Shown piece after piece: positions 1-5,831 of a stretch of 6,556 nucleotides of DNA. Every line of letters begins with the position of its first letter. Position 1 is the stretch's first letter. This DNA is from Anaerolineae bacterium CG2_30_58_95 (lineage in GTDB: Bacteria > Chloroflexota > Anaerolineae > Anaerolineales > Villigracilaceae), in assembly GCA_001872165.1 (NCBI GenBank), contig MNXK01000018.1, positions 1 to 6,556 of the forward strand. Direction: 5' to 3'. The notes under the pieces were generated by a model. It worked only from the letters and a program-made list of their open reading frames with translations, did not search any database and had not been told where the DNA came from. The position numbers and the translations under genes are program-made.

Positions 1-1
1 T

Positions 2-1468
2 TTCCTGCCGCGCCTGGTGGATGGCTTGTTCTCGCTCTCGTTCCTGCTGCGCGGCCGCGTCTCTGCCGCCACTGCCGCCGCAGCGGAGCTCGACTACTAC
101 GAGATGTTCAAAGAAGAGCCGAAATACGTCTACTATGGCCGCGTTGCCCGGCAAAATGGCTGGACGGTGCTCCAATACTGGTTCTTCTACTGTTTCAACA
201 ACTGGCGTTCCGGCTTTCACGGCGTCAACGACCACGAATCCGATTGGGAGATGATCGCCATCTACCTCTACGAGGATGGCGGACTCCTCATCCCGGAGTG
301 GGTGGCCTACGCCTCGCACGATTTCAAGGGCGATGACTTGCGCCGCCGCTGGGATGACAACGGCCAGTTAGAGAAGAACGAGAAGTACCACCCCGTGATC
401 TATCCTGGCGCCGGGTCTCACGCCTCCTATTTCCGCCCCGGCGAATACCAGGCGGAATTCAACCTGCCCTTGCCGAGCTGGTTCTCGGGTTTGGTGCGCA
501 CCTGGAACAAGTTCTGGACGGAGACGTTGGGCCAGCCGGCCGGGAATCCGTTCCGCATCCCGTTCGTGGACTTTGCGCGCGGGGATGGGCTGCGCATCGG
601 CCCCGGCGGACCTCAAGCCTGGTCGCCGGTTCTGGTTGACGAATCCACCCCCTGGGCCAGCCAGTACCGCGGCCTGTGGGGGCTTTTCGCCCGCGACCCA
701 ATTTCAGGGGAGAATGCCCCGGCCGGGCCAATGTACAACCGGGATGGTTCGCCGCGCAGCTCGTGGTACGATCCGCTCGGCTTTGCAGGTTTGGACAAGG
801 TCCCGCCTCCGCCGCAAGCTCTGGAACTGCTCAGGAGCAATTGCGATAAAGTCGTTCACCGCCAGGAAGAATTGGAGCAACGCATCTCGGAAAAAGCCGG
901 GGAGTTGCAATCCCTGGGCATCGAGATGAAAGGGATGGAAGGCAACCCGCACCTGGCCAAGCAGCACGCTGCCCTGGGGAAAACGTTATCAGCCCTCGCC
1001 GATGAAGTCAAGGGGCTGCGCCGCGAGCGCTCGGAGAATACGGCGCTGCTCCAGGGATTGACTCAGCAACTGGAACGGCTAAATGCAGGCGAACAGGATG
1101 ATCCGCGCGCCCACATCCGCCACCTGGCAGAACCGGACAAGCCGACCCAGGCATTTCGCTTCGACCGCGCCGCCGAGACCTGGGCAGCCATCAGCTTGAG
1201 CCTGCTGCTGTTTGCCATAGCCGTGCTCATTTTTCTTGCCCCGCATTACGTCTGGGCCGGCCTGACGATCATCTTTCTCCTGTTCCTCGTCGCCGAGTCC
1301 ATCCTGCGCGGAGCGTTCGTCCAAACCATCGCGCGAATCACCCTGATCCTGGCAATGGTCGCCGCGCTGATCCTATTCTTCCATTTCTGGAAATGGATCA
1401 TCGTCGCCGCGCTGCTGACCACAGGCGCGTTCCTGATGTTCCAGCGTCTGCGCGAACTGACGGGATGA
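2..1468 (+). CDS. Vps62/DUF946-like protein with coiled coil and C-terminal membrane domain (5' end missing)
   Basis: The frame is open to the left edge, so the true start probably lies upstream; a GTG at 17 is possible but shows no ribosome binding site. The N-terminal part resembles the Vps62/DUF946 family: a YYGRV segment, LQYWFFYCFNNWRS, the VNDHESDWEM motif (about 227-256), then WVAYASHD and the PGAGSHASYF motif (about 409-438). The fold is recognised by motif memory only and its biochemical role is unknown. From about 815 to 1100 the protein becomes Glu/Lys/Arg/Leu-rich with heptad-like spacing, probably a coiled coil. From about 1180 to 1455 there are four hydrophobic segments, and the protein ends with a short basic tail. 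It probably sits in the membrane with the Vps62-like and coiled-coil parts on one side. The gene ends 3 bp from the convergent prenyltransferase gene and has no evident link to the ETF operon. Family confidence is moderate; no function is claimed. Confidence 0.72.
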   Translation, partial: FLPRLVDGLFSLSFLLRGRVSAATAAAAELDYYEMFKEEPKYVYYGRVARQNGWTVLQYWFFYCFNNWRSGFHGVNDHESDWEMIAIYLYEDGGLLIPEWVAYASHDFKGDDLRRRWDDNGQLEKNEKYHPVIYPGAGSHASYFRPGEYQAEFNLPLPSWFSGLVRTWNKFWTETLGQPAGNPFRIPFVDFARGDGLRIGPGGPQAWSPVLVDESTPWASQYRGLWGLFARDPISGENAPAGPMYNRDGSPRSSWYDPLGFAGLDKVPPPPQALELLRSNCDKVVHRQEELEQRISEKAGELQSLGIEMKGMEGNPHLAKQHAALGKTLSALADEVKGLRRERSENTALLQGLTQQLERLNAGEQDDPRAHIRHLAEPDKPTQAFRFDRAAETWAAISLSLLLFAIAVLIFLAPHYVWAGLTIIFLLFLVAESILRGAFVQTIARITLILAMVAALILFFHFWKWIIVAALLTTGAFLMFQRLRELTG

Positions 1469-1471
1469 GTA

Positions 1472-2503
1472 CTACATCACCCAAAAATGTGGGAATACCA
1501 CCCGCAGGATCACATCCAGGATCAAACCGAGCATGAACCAGGCGCCGAAGGCGCGGTTATTGACGAATCCCTGCGGGGCGAAGTAGAGCGGCCAGCCGCC
1601 CTGCCCATCCGGGAATCCCTCCGGTCGCGTCTCCGGCTTGGGTTTCAGGAATTGCGGGTACATCTTCAGGAAGGTGGGTACCGCAACGAAAACCAGCAGC
1701 AGCACCGGCGTGAAATATTTGACCGCGATCAGGTAGATCACCAATAAGTACGGCAGGATCATCATCGCCAGCACGGCGTAACGGGCAGCCTCCTCGCCGA
1801 TCAGCACCGGCAGGGTATGGATCTTCTTGGCTTTGTCAATCACCAGCTTGTCAATGTGCTTGCCGAAGATGACCGTGGTCACGCCCAGCACGTACGGCAG
1901 GCTGGCCCAGACCACGTTCCAGACCCACTGGCCGGTCAGCACGTAGTAGCCGCCGCCGATCATCAACGGCCCCCAAACGATCAGCACCGCCAGCTCGCCC
2001 ATGGCAATGTATTTCAGCGGCCAGGTGTAGAACAGAACGAAGAACGCGCCCAGGCCGAGCAGCAGCCAGACAACCCTGTCGCCGCCGCTGACGAAGAGCA
2101 GGTAAACGCCGCAGGCCAGCGCCAGCAGACCGGTCACGGCGAAATAGATCAGGTGCTGGGTCTTGGTCAGCAGGCCGTCGGCCACCGGCTGGGGCCCGTA
2201 CATCGTGCGATAGTAGTTATCCTTGTCCACGCCGCGCACGTAATCGGTGTAGTCGTTGAATATGTTATTGGCGGCATGGGCCAGAACGAGGCCAAGTACC
2301 AATACCAGCCAGTTGACGGGATTCACTTTGGCGTGATCGTGCAGGGCAAAGAGGCCTGCCAGCACAGCCGAGAGAAAGGTCATGACGAGGACGGCGGCGC
2401 GGGTGGCGATGAGCCACTTGGAGACGATATCCAGACTGTCCCATTCTTCCTTCGATACCTCCGGGATTACCTGTAAAGCCTTACGCCACATCGCAAAGTT
2501 CAT
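1472..2503 (-). CDS. UbiA-family prenyltransferase, MenA-like
   Basis: Integral-membrane prenyltransferase of the UbiA superfamily, 343 residues. These enzymes join a polyprenyl diphosphate to an aromatic or other acceptor. The first Mg-diphosphate motif is visible as N83-D84-xx-D87 followed by G91-x-D93, with NNIFNDYTDY resembling the MenA form. A GPQPVADG segment follows at 103-110. The second acidic motif is D218/D223 in HIDKLVIDK, followed by the family TLPVLIGE (230-237). About eight hydrophobic segments span the protein. The start at 2503 is chosen because AAGGAG lies 8 nt upstream and a TATAAT box lies beyond that; a longer frame reaching 2662 would run through the promoter repeat. MenA (1,4-dihydroxynaphthoate prenyltransferase, menaquinone synthesis) is the most attractive role next to a likely menaquinone-reducing operon. 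The second motif is atypical and lacks the usual Arg-rich spacing, so another UbiA-type acceptor is possible. The C-terminal stretch at 287-315 is a polar, Gly/Pro-rich insert before the last helix. Confidence 0.85.
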   Translation of the reverse strand: MNFAMWRKALQVIPEVSKEEWDSLDIVSKWLIATRAAVLVMTFLSAVLAGLFALHDHAKVNPVNWLVLVLGLVLAHAANNIFNDYTDYVRGVDKDNYYRTMYGPQPVADGLLTKTQHLIYFAVTGLLALACGVYLLFVSGGDRVVWLLLGLGAFFVLFYTWPLKYIAMGELAVLIVWGPLMIGGGYYVLTGQWVWNVVWASLPYVLGVTTVIFGKHIDKLVIDKAKKIHTLPVLIGEEAARYAVLAMMILPYLLVIYLIAVKYFTPVLLLVFVAVPTFLKMYPQFLKPKPETRPEGFPDGQGGWPLYFAPQGFVNNRAFGAWFMLGLILDVILRVVFPHFWVM

Positions 2504-2511
2504 CGGGAATG

Positions 2512-2517
2512 CTCCTT
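2512..2517 (-). promoter_or_regulatory. Ribosome binding site of the prenyltransferase gene
   Basis: On the minus strand AAGGAG is followed by 8 nt and then ATG at 2503. This good match fixes the start and argues against the upstream in-frame start at 2662, which has no comparable site. Confidence 0.75.
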
Positions 2518-2536
2518 TTATGGATAAGATTAGGCG

Positions 2537-2575
2537 ATTATACCTGGAATCGTGGCGACGTATTCCAGGTATAAT
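2537..2575. promoter_or_regulatory. Perfect 14-bp inverted repeat with outward-facing TATAAT boxes (divergent promoter/operator)
   Basis: ATTATACCTGGAAT (2537-2550) and ATTCCAGGTATAAT (2562-2575) are exact reverse complements separated by 11 bp. Each arm ends in a consensus -10 hexamer reading outward: TATAAT at 2570-2575 on the plus strand and at 2542-2537 on the minus strand. The minus-strand box would start transcription about 25-30 nt upstream of the prenyltransferase ribosome binding site. The plus-strand box would give a leader of roughly 210 nt for the HdrD-like/ETF operon. No TTGACA-like -35 stands 16-18 bp upstream of either box. The inner part of the repeat may therefore bind a dimeric regulator that controls both directions. 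The sequence shows the repeat and the boxes; promoter and operator function is inferred. Confidence 0.6.
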
Positions 2576-2582
2576 AGCTTGT

Positions 2583-2740
2583 GAACCAGATTGCTTACTT
2601 GTGATATTCATCACGCTAATGTGTGACTTCTCCCACTGGCAATTTAGAACCAATAAAACCATACTGAGGGGAGATTTTTCTTAACCGGCCCGGATTCGCC
2701 ACCCGGCTAATGTGCTGTTTTGCAGAGGAGGAGCAATTCC
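2583..2740 (+). other. Probable 5' leader region of the ETF operon
   Basis: Apart from the palindrome at 2601-2614, this stretch holds no gene that can be supported. It contains a T-rich run (about 2674-2679) with no hairpin before it, a CCGG-rich segment at about 2684-2707, and two copies of GCTAATGTG (2615-2623 and 2706-2714). No riboswitch class is recognised. If transcription starts at the TATAAT box ending at 2575, all of it is untranslated leader. Confidence 0.4.
2601..2614. promoter_or_regulatory. CRP/FNR-type palindrome
   Basis: GTGATATTCATCAC has perfect 5-bp arms around ATTC. With the preceding T it reads TGTGA-N6-TCACG, 9 of 10 positions of the CRP consensus. It also keeps the TGAT-N4-ATCA core of FNR sites. 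It lies about 26 bp downstream of the plus-strand TATAAT box, where a bound protein would hinder that promoter. A weak second promoter (CTGGCA at 2636-2641, 18 bp, CATACT at 2660-2665) would place the palindrome near -64, a class I activator position. An FNR-like site would suit an anaerobic respiratory operon. Function is inferred. Confidence 0.4.
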
Positions 2741-2782
2741 ATGTGTTCGAACAATCAAGTATTGGCTCTTCATATATGTTAA
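2741..2782 (+). CDS. Possible 13-residue leader peptide upstream of the HdrD-like gene
   Basis: ATG at 2741 opens a 13-codon frame, MCSNNQVLALHIC, ending in TAA at 2780-2782. It has a strong ribosome binding site of its own, GAGGAGGAG at 2725-2733, 7 nt before the ATG. Its stop codon overlaps the ribosome binding site of the next gene (AAGGAGAGGTG, 2781-2791), so ribosomes finishing the leader sit on the initiation region of the HdrD-like gene at 2796. This arrangement suits translational coupling or attenuation. The peptide has two cysteines, at position 2 and at the last position. No stacked regulatory codons are evident. It could also be a chance ORF. Confidence 0.4.
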   Translation: MCSNNQVLALHIC

Positions 2783-2795
2783 GGAGAGGTGATTC

Positions 2796-3989
2796 ATGAC
2801 CACCATTGCGCCTGTTGAGCAATCCATTTACGACAAAATTCTCGCAGCCGCGCCGGACGGCGAGAGATTGAGACTATGTTTGCAATGCGGCAACTGCAGC
2901 GGAATATGTCCCTTCGGCTACTTGATGGCTTATCCGCCGCACAGACTGATCGCCTACCTGCGCGCAGACAGGTTCAAGAACGTACTTGACACGGATACGG
3001 TCTGGATGTGCGTATCCTGTTATGCATGCACCGAAGTTTGCCCATCAGACATTCCCCTGACCCCTGGCCTGATGACCAGCGCCAAGGAAGAACTGCTGCT
3101 GGCCGGCAACGTTCCAAGCGAGCTTCAAAGCGCACTCGAGTTCTCCCAACGGTATGGCAACCCCCTCGGAGAATCGCCGCGCAAGCGGGCAGACTGGGCC
3201 AAAGACATCCAGCCCGAGGTCAAGATCATGGGGAAAGTACGCCAACCGGTGGATGTCTTGTGGTTTGTAGGCGACTATCCTTCCTATCACCCGCGTGTTC
3301 AATCCATTGCAAAAGCGCTGACCAAAGTCCTCAACGCCCTGGGCGTGGATTTTGGTATTCTAGGGCCTGAGGAATACAGCGACGGCGACTCGCAGCGACT
3401 GGCGGGCGAGCGCGGCCTGTTCGAGATGCTGGCCGAGCGAAATGGGATGGCCTTTGGCAAGTACCAGTTTAACGAGATCATCACCACCGACCCGCACGCC
3501 TACAACGCCATCAAGAACGAATACCCGGGACTGGGCATCTCTTACCCAATCAAGCACTACACCGAATTTTTGGCCGAGCGGCTCGATCAGCTCAAGCCCC
3601 TGTTGAAGAAAGAAGTAAAAGCCAGAGTGACCTACCACGATCCCTGCTACCTGGGACGCGCCAACGAAATCTTCGACCAGCCGCGCGCCCTGCTGGAGGC
3701 CATTCCTGGCGTGGAACTGGTGGAAATGTTCCACAACCACAAGAACAGCCTGTGCTGCGGCGGTGGCGGCGGCGGGATGTGGTTGGACGGCTTCCAATGG
3801 GAAAAGGCTCACGTGCGCCTCTCGGAGTGGCGTGTCAAGGAGGCGATGAGCGAGGGCGCTGAAATCCTGGCCGTCGCCTGCCCTTATGAAACGCCGCGTT
3901 TCGAAGATGCGGCCAAGACGGTCGAAGGCGCCGGAGAGCTGAAAGTAAAAGACATCGCCGAATTGTTGGCCGAGGCGATGGGTGACTAG
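2796..3989 (+). CDS. HdrD-like (HdrC-HdrB fusion type) iron-sulfur oxidoreductase subunit
   Basis: Soluble Fe-S protein of 397 residues that probably carries electrons between partners. The N-terminal HdrC-like domain has two complete [4Fe-4S] motifs: C28-C31-C34-C38P and C72-C75-C78-C82P. Two CCG-type domains follow, as in HdrB, HdrD and GlpC. The second (about 276-370) has C284, the C320-C321-G pair with a poly-Gly run, and C362P, but the final cysteine of CPxC is E365. The first (about 152-245) aligns with GlpC-type sequence but has D160, Y194-S195, D232 and A235 where cluster cysteines are expected. It should therefore bind no cluster. The start is supported by AAGGAGAGGTG at 2781-2791. 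The gene lies 12 bp from etfB, so the two are almost certainly co-transcribed. No membrane segment is seen. Family is certain; the partner is inferred to be EtfAB or the downstream membrane protein. A glycolate/lactate-type role is an alternative. Confidence 0.9.
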   Translation: MTTIAPVEQSIYDKILAAAPDGERLRLCLQCGNCSGICPFGYLMAYPPHRLIAYLRADRFKNVLDTDTVWMCVSCYACTEVCPSDIPLTPGLMTSAKEELLLAGNVPSELQSALEFSQRYGNPLGESPRKRADWAKDIQPEVKIMGKVRQPVDVLWFVGDYPSYHPRVQSIAKALTKVLNALGVDFGILGPEEYSDGDSQRLAGERGLFEMLAERNGMAFGKYQFNEIITTDPHAYNAIKNEYPGLGISYPIKHYTEFLAERLDQLKPLLKKEVKARVTYHDPCYLGRANEIFDQPRALLEAIPGVELVEMFHNHKNSLCCGGGGGGMWLDGFQWEKAHVRLSEWRVKEAMSEGAEILAVACPYETPRFEDAAKTVEGAGELKVKDIAELLAEAMGD

Positions 3990-4001
3990 AGAGGTGAAAA
4001 A

Positions 4002-4787
4002 ATGAACATTGTCGTTCTGGTCAAACTTGTCCCTGACCTGGTTGAAGAACTCAACATTGACCCCAGCGGCGCCGCGTTGGATATGTCCTGGTTGCGCCTG
4101 ATCATCAACGAATTCGACGATCACGCCATCGAGCAGGCGATCCTGCTCAAAGAACGCGGCGGCGGTCAAGTGACAATCGTGGCCCCGGAATATGAGGGCG
4201 TGGACGAGGTGCTCTTTACCGCAGCCGCGAAAGGCGCTGACCGGCTGATCAAGCTCAGCGGAGACGCTTCGGCAGGCTCAGCGCAGGTTTTCGTCGCGGC
4301 GAACAATCACGCCCTGGCGCGCGCCTGCGCGGCCGTCATCAAAGAACTGCAGCCCGATCTCGTGCTGACCGGCGTGCAGGCCAACAACGACCTGGATGGC
4401 CCGCTTGGGCCAACCCTGGCCGAGTGTCTTGGAATGCCTTACGTGGGTTACATCTCCGGCGTTACGGTCAGTGATGGGAAGGTCACGGCGCGCAAAGAGT
4501 ACCCAGGTGGACTGATCGCCGAGATGGAAGTGAAACTGCCGGCTGTGCTGGGCATCCAGGCAGCGGAACAACCGCCGCGCTACGTAGCCGTCAGCAAGGT
4601 GCGCATGGTCATGAAGACTGCTGCCATCGAGGAACGCGCCGCAGACGCGCTGGACCCAAGCGGCGGGCCGGCCGTCGGACGCATGTTCCAGCCCGAGGCG
4701 GCCGTCCATGCCGAAATGATCACCGGCAGCCCAGATGAGGTCGCCGACAAACTCGTCAGCATTTTCAAAGAAGCAGGCGTGCTTTGA
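4002..4787 (+). CDS. etfB: Electron transfer flavoprotein beta subunit
   Basis: EtfB, 261 residues, a typical length. It pairs with EtfA; the dimer takes electrons from acyl-CoA dehydrogenases and related flavoenzymes in the cytoplasm. The N-terminus MNIVVLVKLVPD is the family nucleotide-binding strand. NEFDDHAIEQAILLKE (36-51) and the motif LTGVQANNDLDGPLGPTLAE (122-141), which includes the AMP or second-flavin loop, are clear. The ETF beta signature region follows (about 165-185, ARKEYPGG...KLPAVLGI). Ribosome binding site GAGAGGTG lies just upstream, and the gene sits 12 bp after the HdrD-like gene and 13 bp before etfA. Whether the pair is a simple one-FAD ETF or an electron-bifurcating one cannot be settled by eye. 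The neighbouring membrane EMO-type protein favours a quinone-reducing, non-bifurcating role. Confidence 0.95.
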   Translation: MNIVVLVKLVPDLVEELNIDPSGAALDMSWLRLIINEFDDHAIEQAILLKERGGGQVTIVAPEYEGVDEVLFTAAAKGADRLIKLSGDASAGSAQVFVAANNHALARACAAVIKELQPDLVLTGVQANNDLDGPLGPTLAECLGMPYVGYISGVTVSDGKVTARKEYPGGLIAEMEVKLPAVLGIQAAEQPPRYVAVSKVRMVMKTAAIEERAADALDPSGGPAVGRMFQPEAAVHAEMITGSPDEVADKLVSIFKEAGVL

Positions 4788-4788
4788 G

Positions 4789-4794
4789 AGGAGG
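4789..4794 (+). promoter_or_regulatory. Ribosome binding site deciding the etfA start
   Basis: AGGAGG, 6 nt before ATG 4801 and just after the etfB stop (4785-4787). It selects 4801 over an in-frame ATG at 4735 inside etfB, which would add 22 residues unlike any EtfA N-terminus. Confidence 0.8.
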
Positions 4795-4800
4795 AATGGT

Positions 4801-5766
4801 ATGAGCCAGGATATTTTCGTCGTCATCGAACACCTGCGCGGACAGGTGGCAGACATTTCTTACGTCATGCTGGCAGCCGCAGGCGAGCTATCGAAAGGGA
4901 TCGGCGGGAACGTCATCGCCGTGCTGTTAGGCAACAAGGCAGAAGGATTGGCCGGGAACTTTGCCGCCGTTCAGGTGCTGTATCTCGATCACCCGGCGCT
5001 GGCCGATTTCACCTCGGACGCCTACCAAAAGGCGCTGGCCGGCTTGATCAGCGAAAAGCAGCCGCGCGCCGTACTATTCGGCAACACCTCCATTGGCGCA
5101 GACGTAGCCAGCGGGCTTTCGATAAAGCTGGGATTGCCTCTGGTAAGCTCCTGCCGCAGCTTCGGCGCGGACGGCAAATTCGTCAGCCAGATCTGCGGCG
5201 GCAAGATCATGGCCGAGGGCGACCTGCCCTCCCCCACCGCGCTGGTGACCATGGTGCCCGGCGGATACAAGCCGGAGGCCGGGCAGAGCGCGCAGCCGCC
5301 GGCGCTGACCAGGCTCGAGGTCGCGGGACTCGACGCGCTGCGCGTCAGCCTGGCGAAGTACATCGAGCCAGAGGCCGGCGACGTGGACATTGCCAAAGAA
5401 CCGCTGCTGATCGCCGTCGGGCGCGGCATCCAACAGCAGGACAACATCCAGCTTGCCGAGGATTTGGCCCAGGCCATGGGCGGCGTGGTTTGCGGCTCGC
5501 GTCCGGTCATTGACCAGGGCTGGCTGGCGACCTCCCGCCTGGTGGGCAAATCGGGCAAGCACGTCAAACCCAAGGTTTACCTGGCGATGGGCATCAGCGG
5601 CGCGCCGGAGCACGCCGAAGCCATCACCGACAGCGATGTGATCATCGCCATCAATACCGACCCGAAAGCGCCGATTTTCGACATCGCCAAATTCGGCACA
5701 GAGATAGACTTGTTCGATTTGATTGACCCGTTGATCGCGAAAGTCAGAGCGGCCAAAGGCGGCTAG
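4801..5766 (+). CDS. etfA: Electron transfer flavoprotein alpha subunit
   Basis: EtfA, 321 residues, close to the usual length. The N-terminal domain begins IFVVIEHLRGQVADISYVML, as in the family, and contains GNTSIGADVASGLSIKLGLP (95-114). The C-terminal FAD domain is well preserved: VGRGI (206-210), CGSRPVIDQG (231-240, with the flavin-contacting Arg at 234), VGKSGKHVKP (248-257), GISGAPEH (264-271, with the conserved His at 271) and AINTDPKAPIF (283-293). The GQTGK loop of most relatives is here GKSGK, replacing Gln by Lys and Thr by Ser close to the flavin. The protein forms a heterodimer with EtfB, binds FAD and passes electrons on, here most likely to the membrane oxidoreductase encoded next. 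The gene follows etfB by 13 bp, so the pair is translationally close. A perfect hairpin follows 6 bp after its stop. Confidence 0.95.
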   Translation: MSQDIFVVIEHLRGQVADISYVMLAAAGELSKGIGGNVIAVLLGNKAEGLAGNFAAVQVLYLDHPALADFTSDAYQKALAGLISEKQPRAVLFGNTSIGADVASGLSIKLGLPLVSSCRSFGADGKFVSQICGGKIMAEGDLPSPTALVTMVPGGYKPEAGQSAQPPALTRLEVAGLDALRVSLAKYIEPEAGDVDIAKEPLLIAVGRGIQQQDNIQLAEDLAQAMGGVVCGSRPVIDQGWLATSRLVGKSGKHVKPKVYLAMGISGAPEHAEAITDSDVIIAINTDPKAPIFDIAKFGTEIDLFDLIDPLIAKVRAAKGG

Positions 5767-5772
5767 TATAAA

Positions 5773-5805
5773 AGACCTCACAGGTCTCTGAGACCTGTGA
5801 GGTCT
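5773..5805. repeat. Nested palindromic REP-like hairpin between etfA and the membrane oxidoreductase gene
   Basis: AGACCTCACAGGTCTC (5773-5788) and GAGACCTGTGAGGTCT (5790-5805) are exact 16-bp reverse complements around a single T. Each arm is itself a small palindrome (AGACCT-CAC-AGGTCT), so four copies of the hexamer AGACCT/AGGTCT are packed into 33 bp. There is no T tract after the stem, so it is not a standard intrinsic terminator. It could protect the etfBA mRNA 3' end or reduce read-through to the next gene. The same octamer AGACCTCA recurs at 5825-5832, overlapping the start codon of the next gene. The unit resembles short dispersed palindromes found in Chloroflexota genomes (from memory, not checked). 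Confidence 0.75.
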
Positions 5806-5831
5806 ACGACACGATAAGAGAAGCAGACCTC

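Noticed and set aside
1466..1474. Bidirectional terminator between the convergent first two genes
   Set aside because: Only 3 bp separate the stop codons, and I found no hairpin or T run around the junction.
1817..2476. 219-aa plus-strand ORF opposite the prenyltransferase gene
   Set aside because: It is His/Gln/Asp-rich with no family resemblance, no ribosome binding site, and is exactly what the complement of a Leu/Val-rich membrane gene in GC-rich DNA produces.
2504..2662. N-terminal extension of the prenyltransferase to an ATG at 2662 (53 extra residues)
   Set aside because: It would run through the inverted repeat and the TATAAT box, has no good ribosome binding site, and the added residues do not look like a UbiA N-terminus. 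ATG 2503 has AAGGAG at 8 nt.
3360..4169. 269-aa minus-strand ORF opposite the HdrD-like gene and etfB
   Set aside because: It spans two confidently coding genes and their junction on the other strand and shows no recognisable domain, so it is taken as an antisense shadow.
4735..4800. Upstream in-frame start for etfA inside etfB
   Set aside because: The extra 22 residues do not fit EtfA. ATG 4801 has AGGAGG 6 nt upstream and begins with the family N-terminus.
5074..5781. 235-aa minus-strand ORF opposite etfA
   Set aside because: Antisense shadow of a conserved gene; low-complexity Ala/Asp/Gly/Arg composition and no family match.
5773..5815. Intrinsic terminator after etfA
   Set aside because: The stem is perfect, but no run of T follows on either strand, and the next gene continues the same pathway, so a full terminator is not supported.
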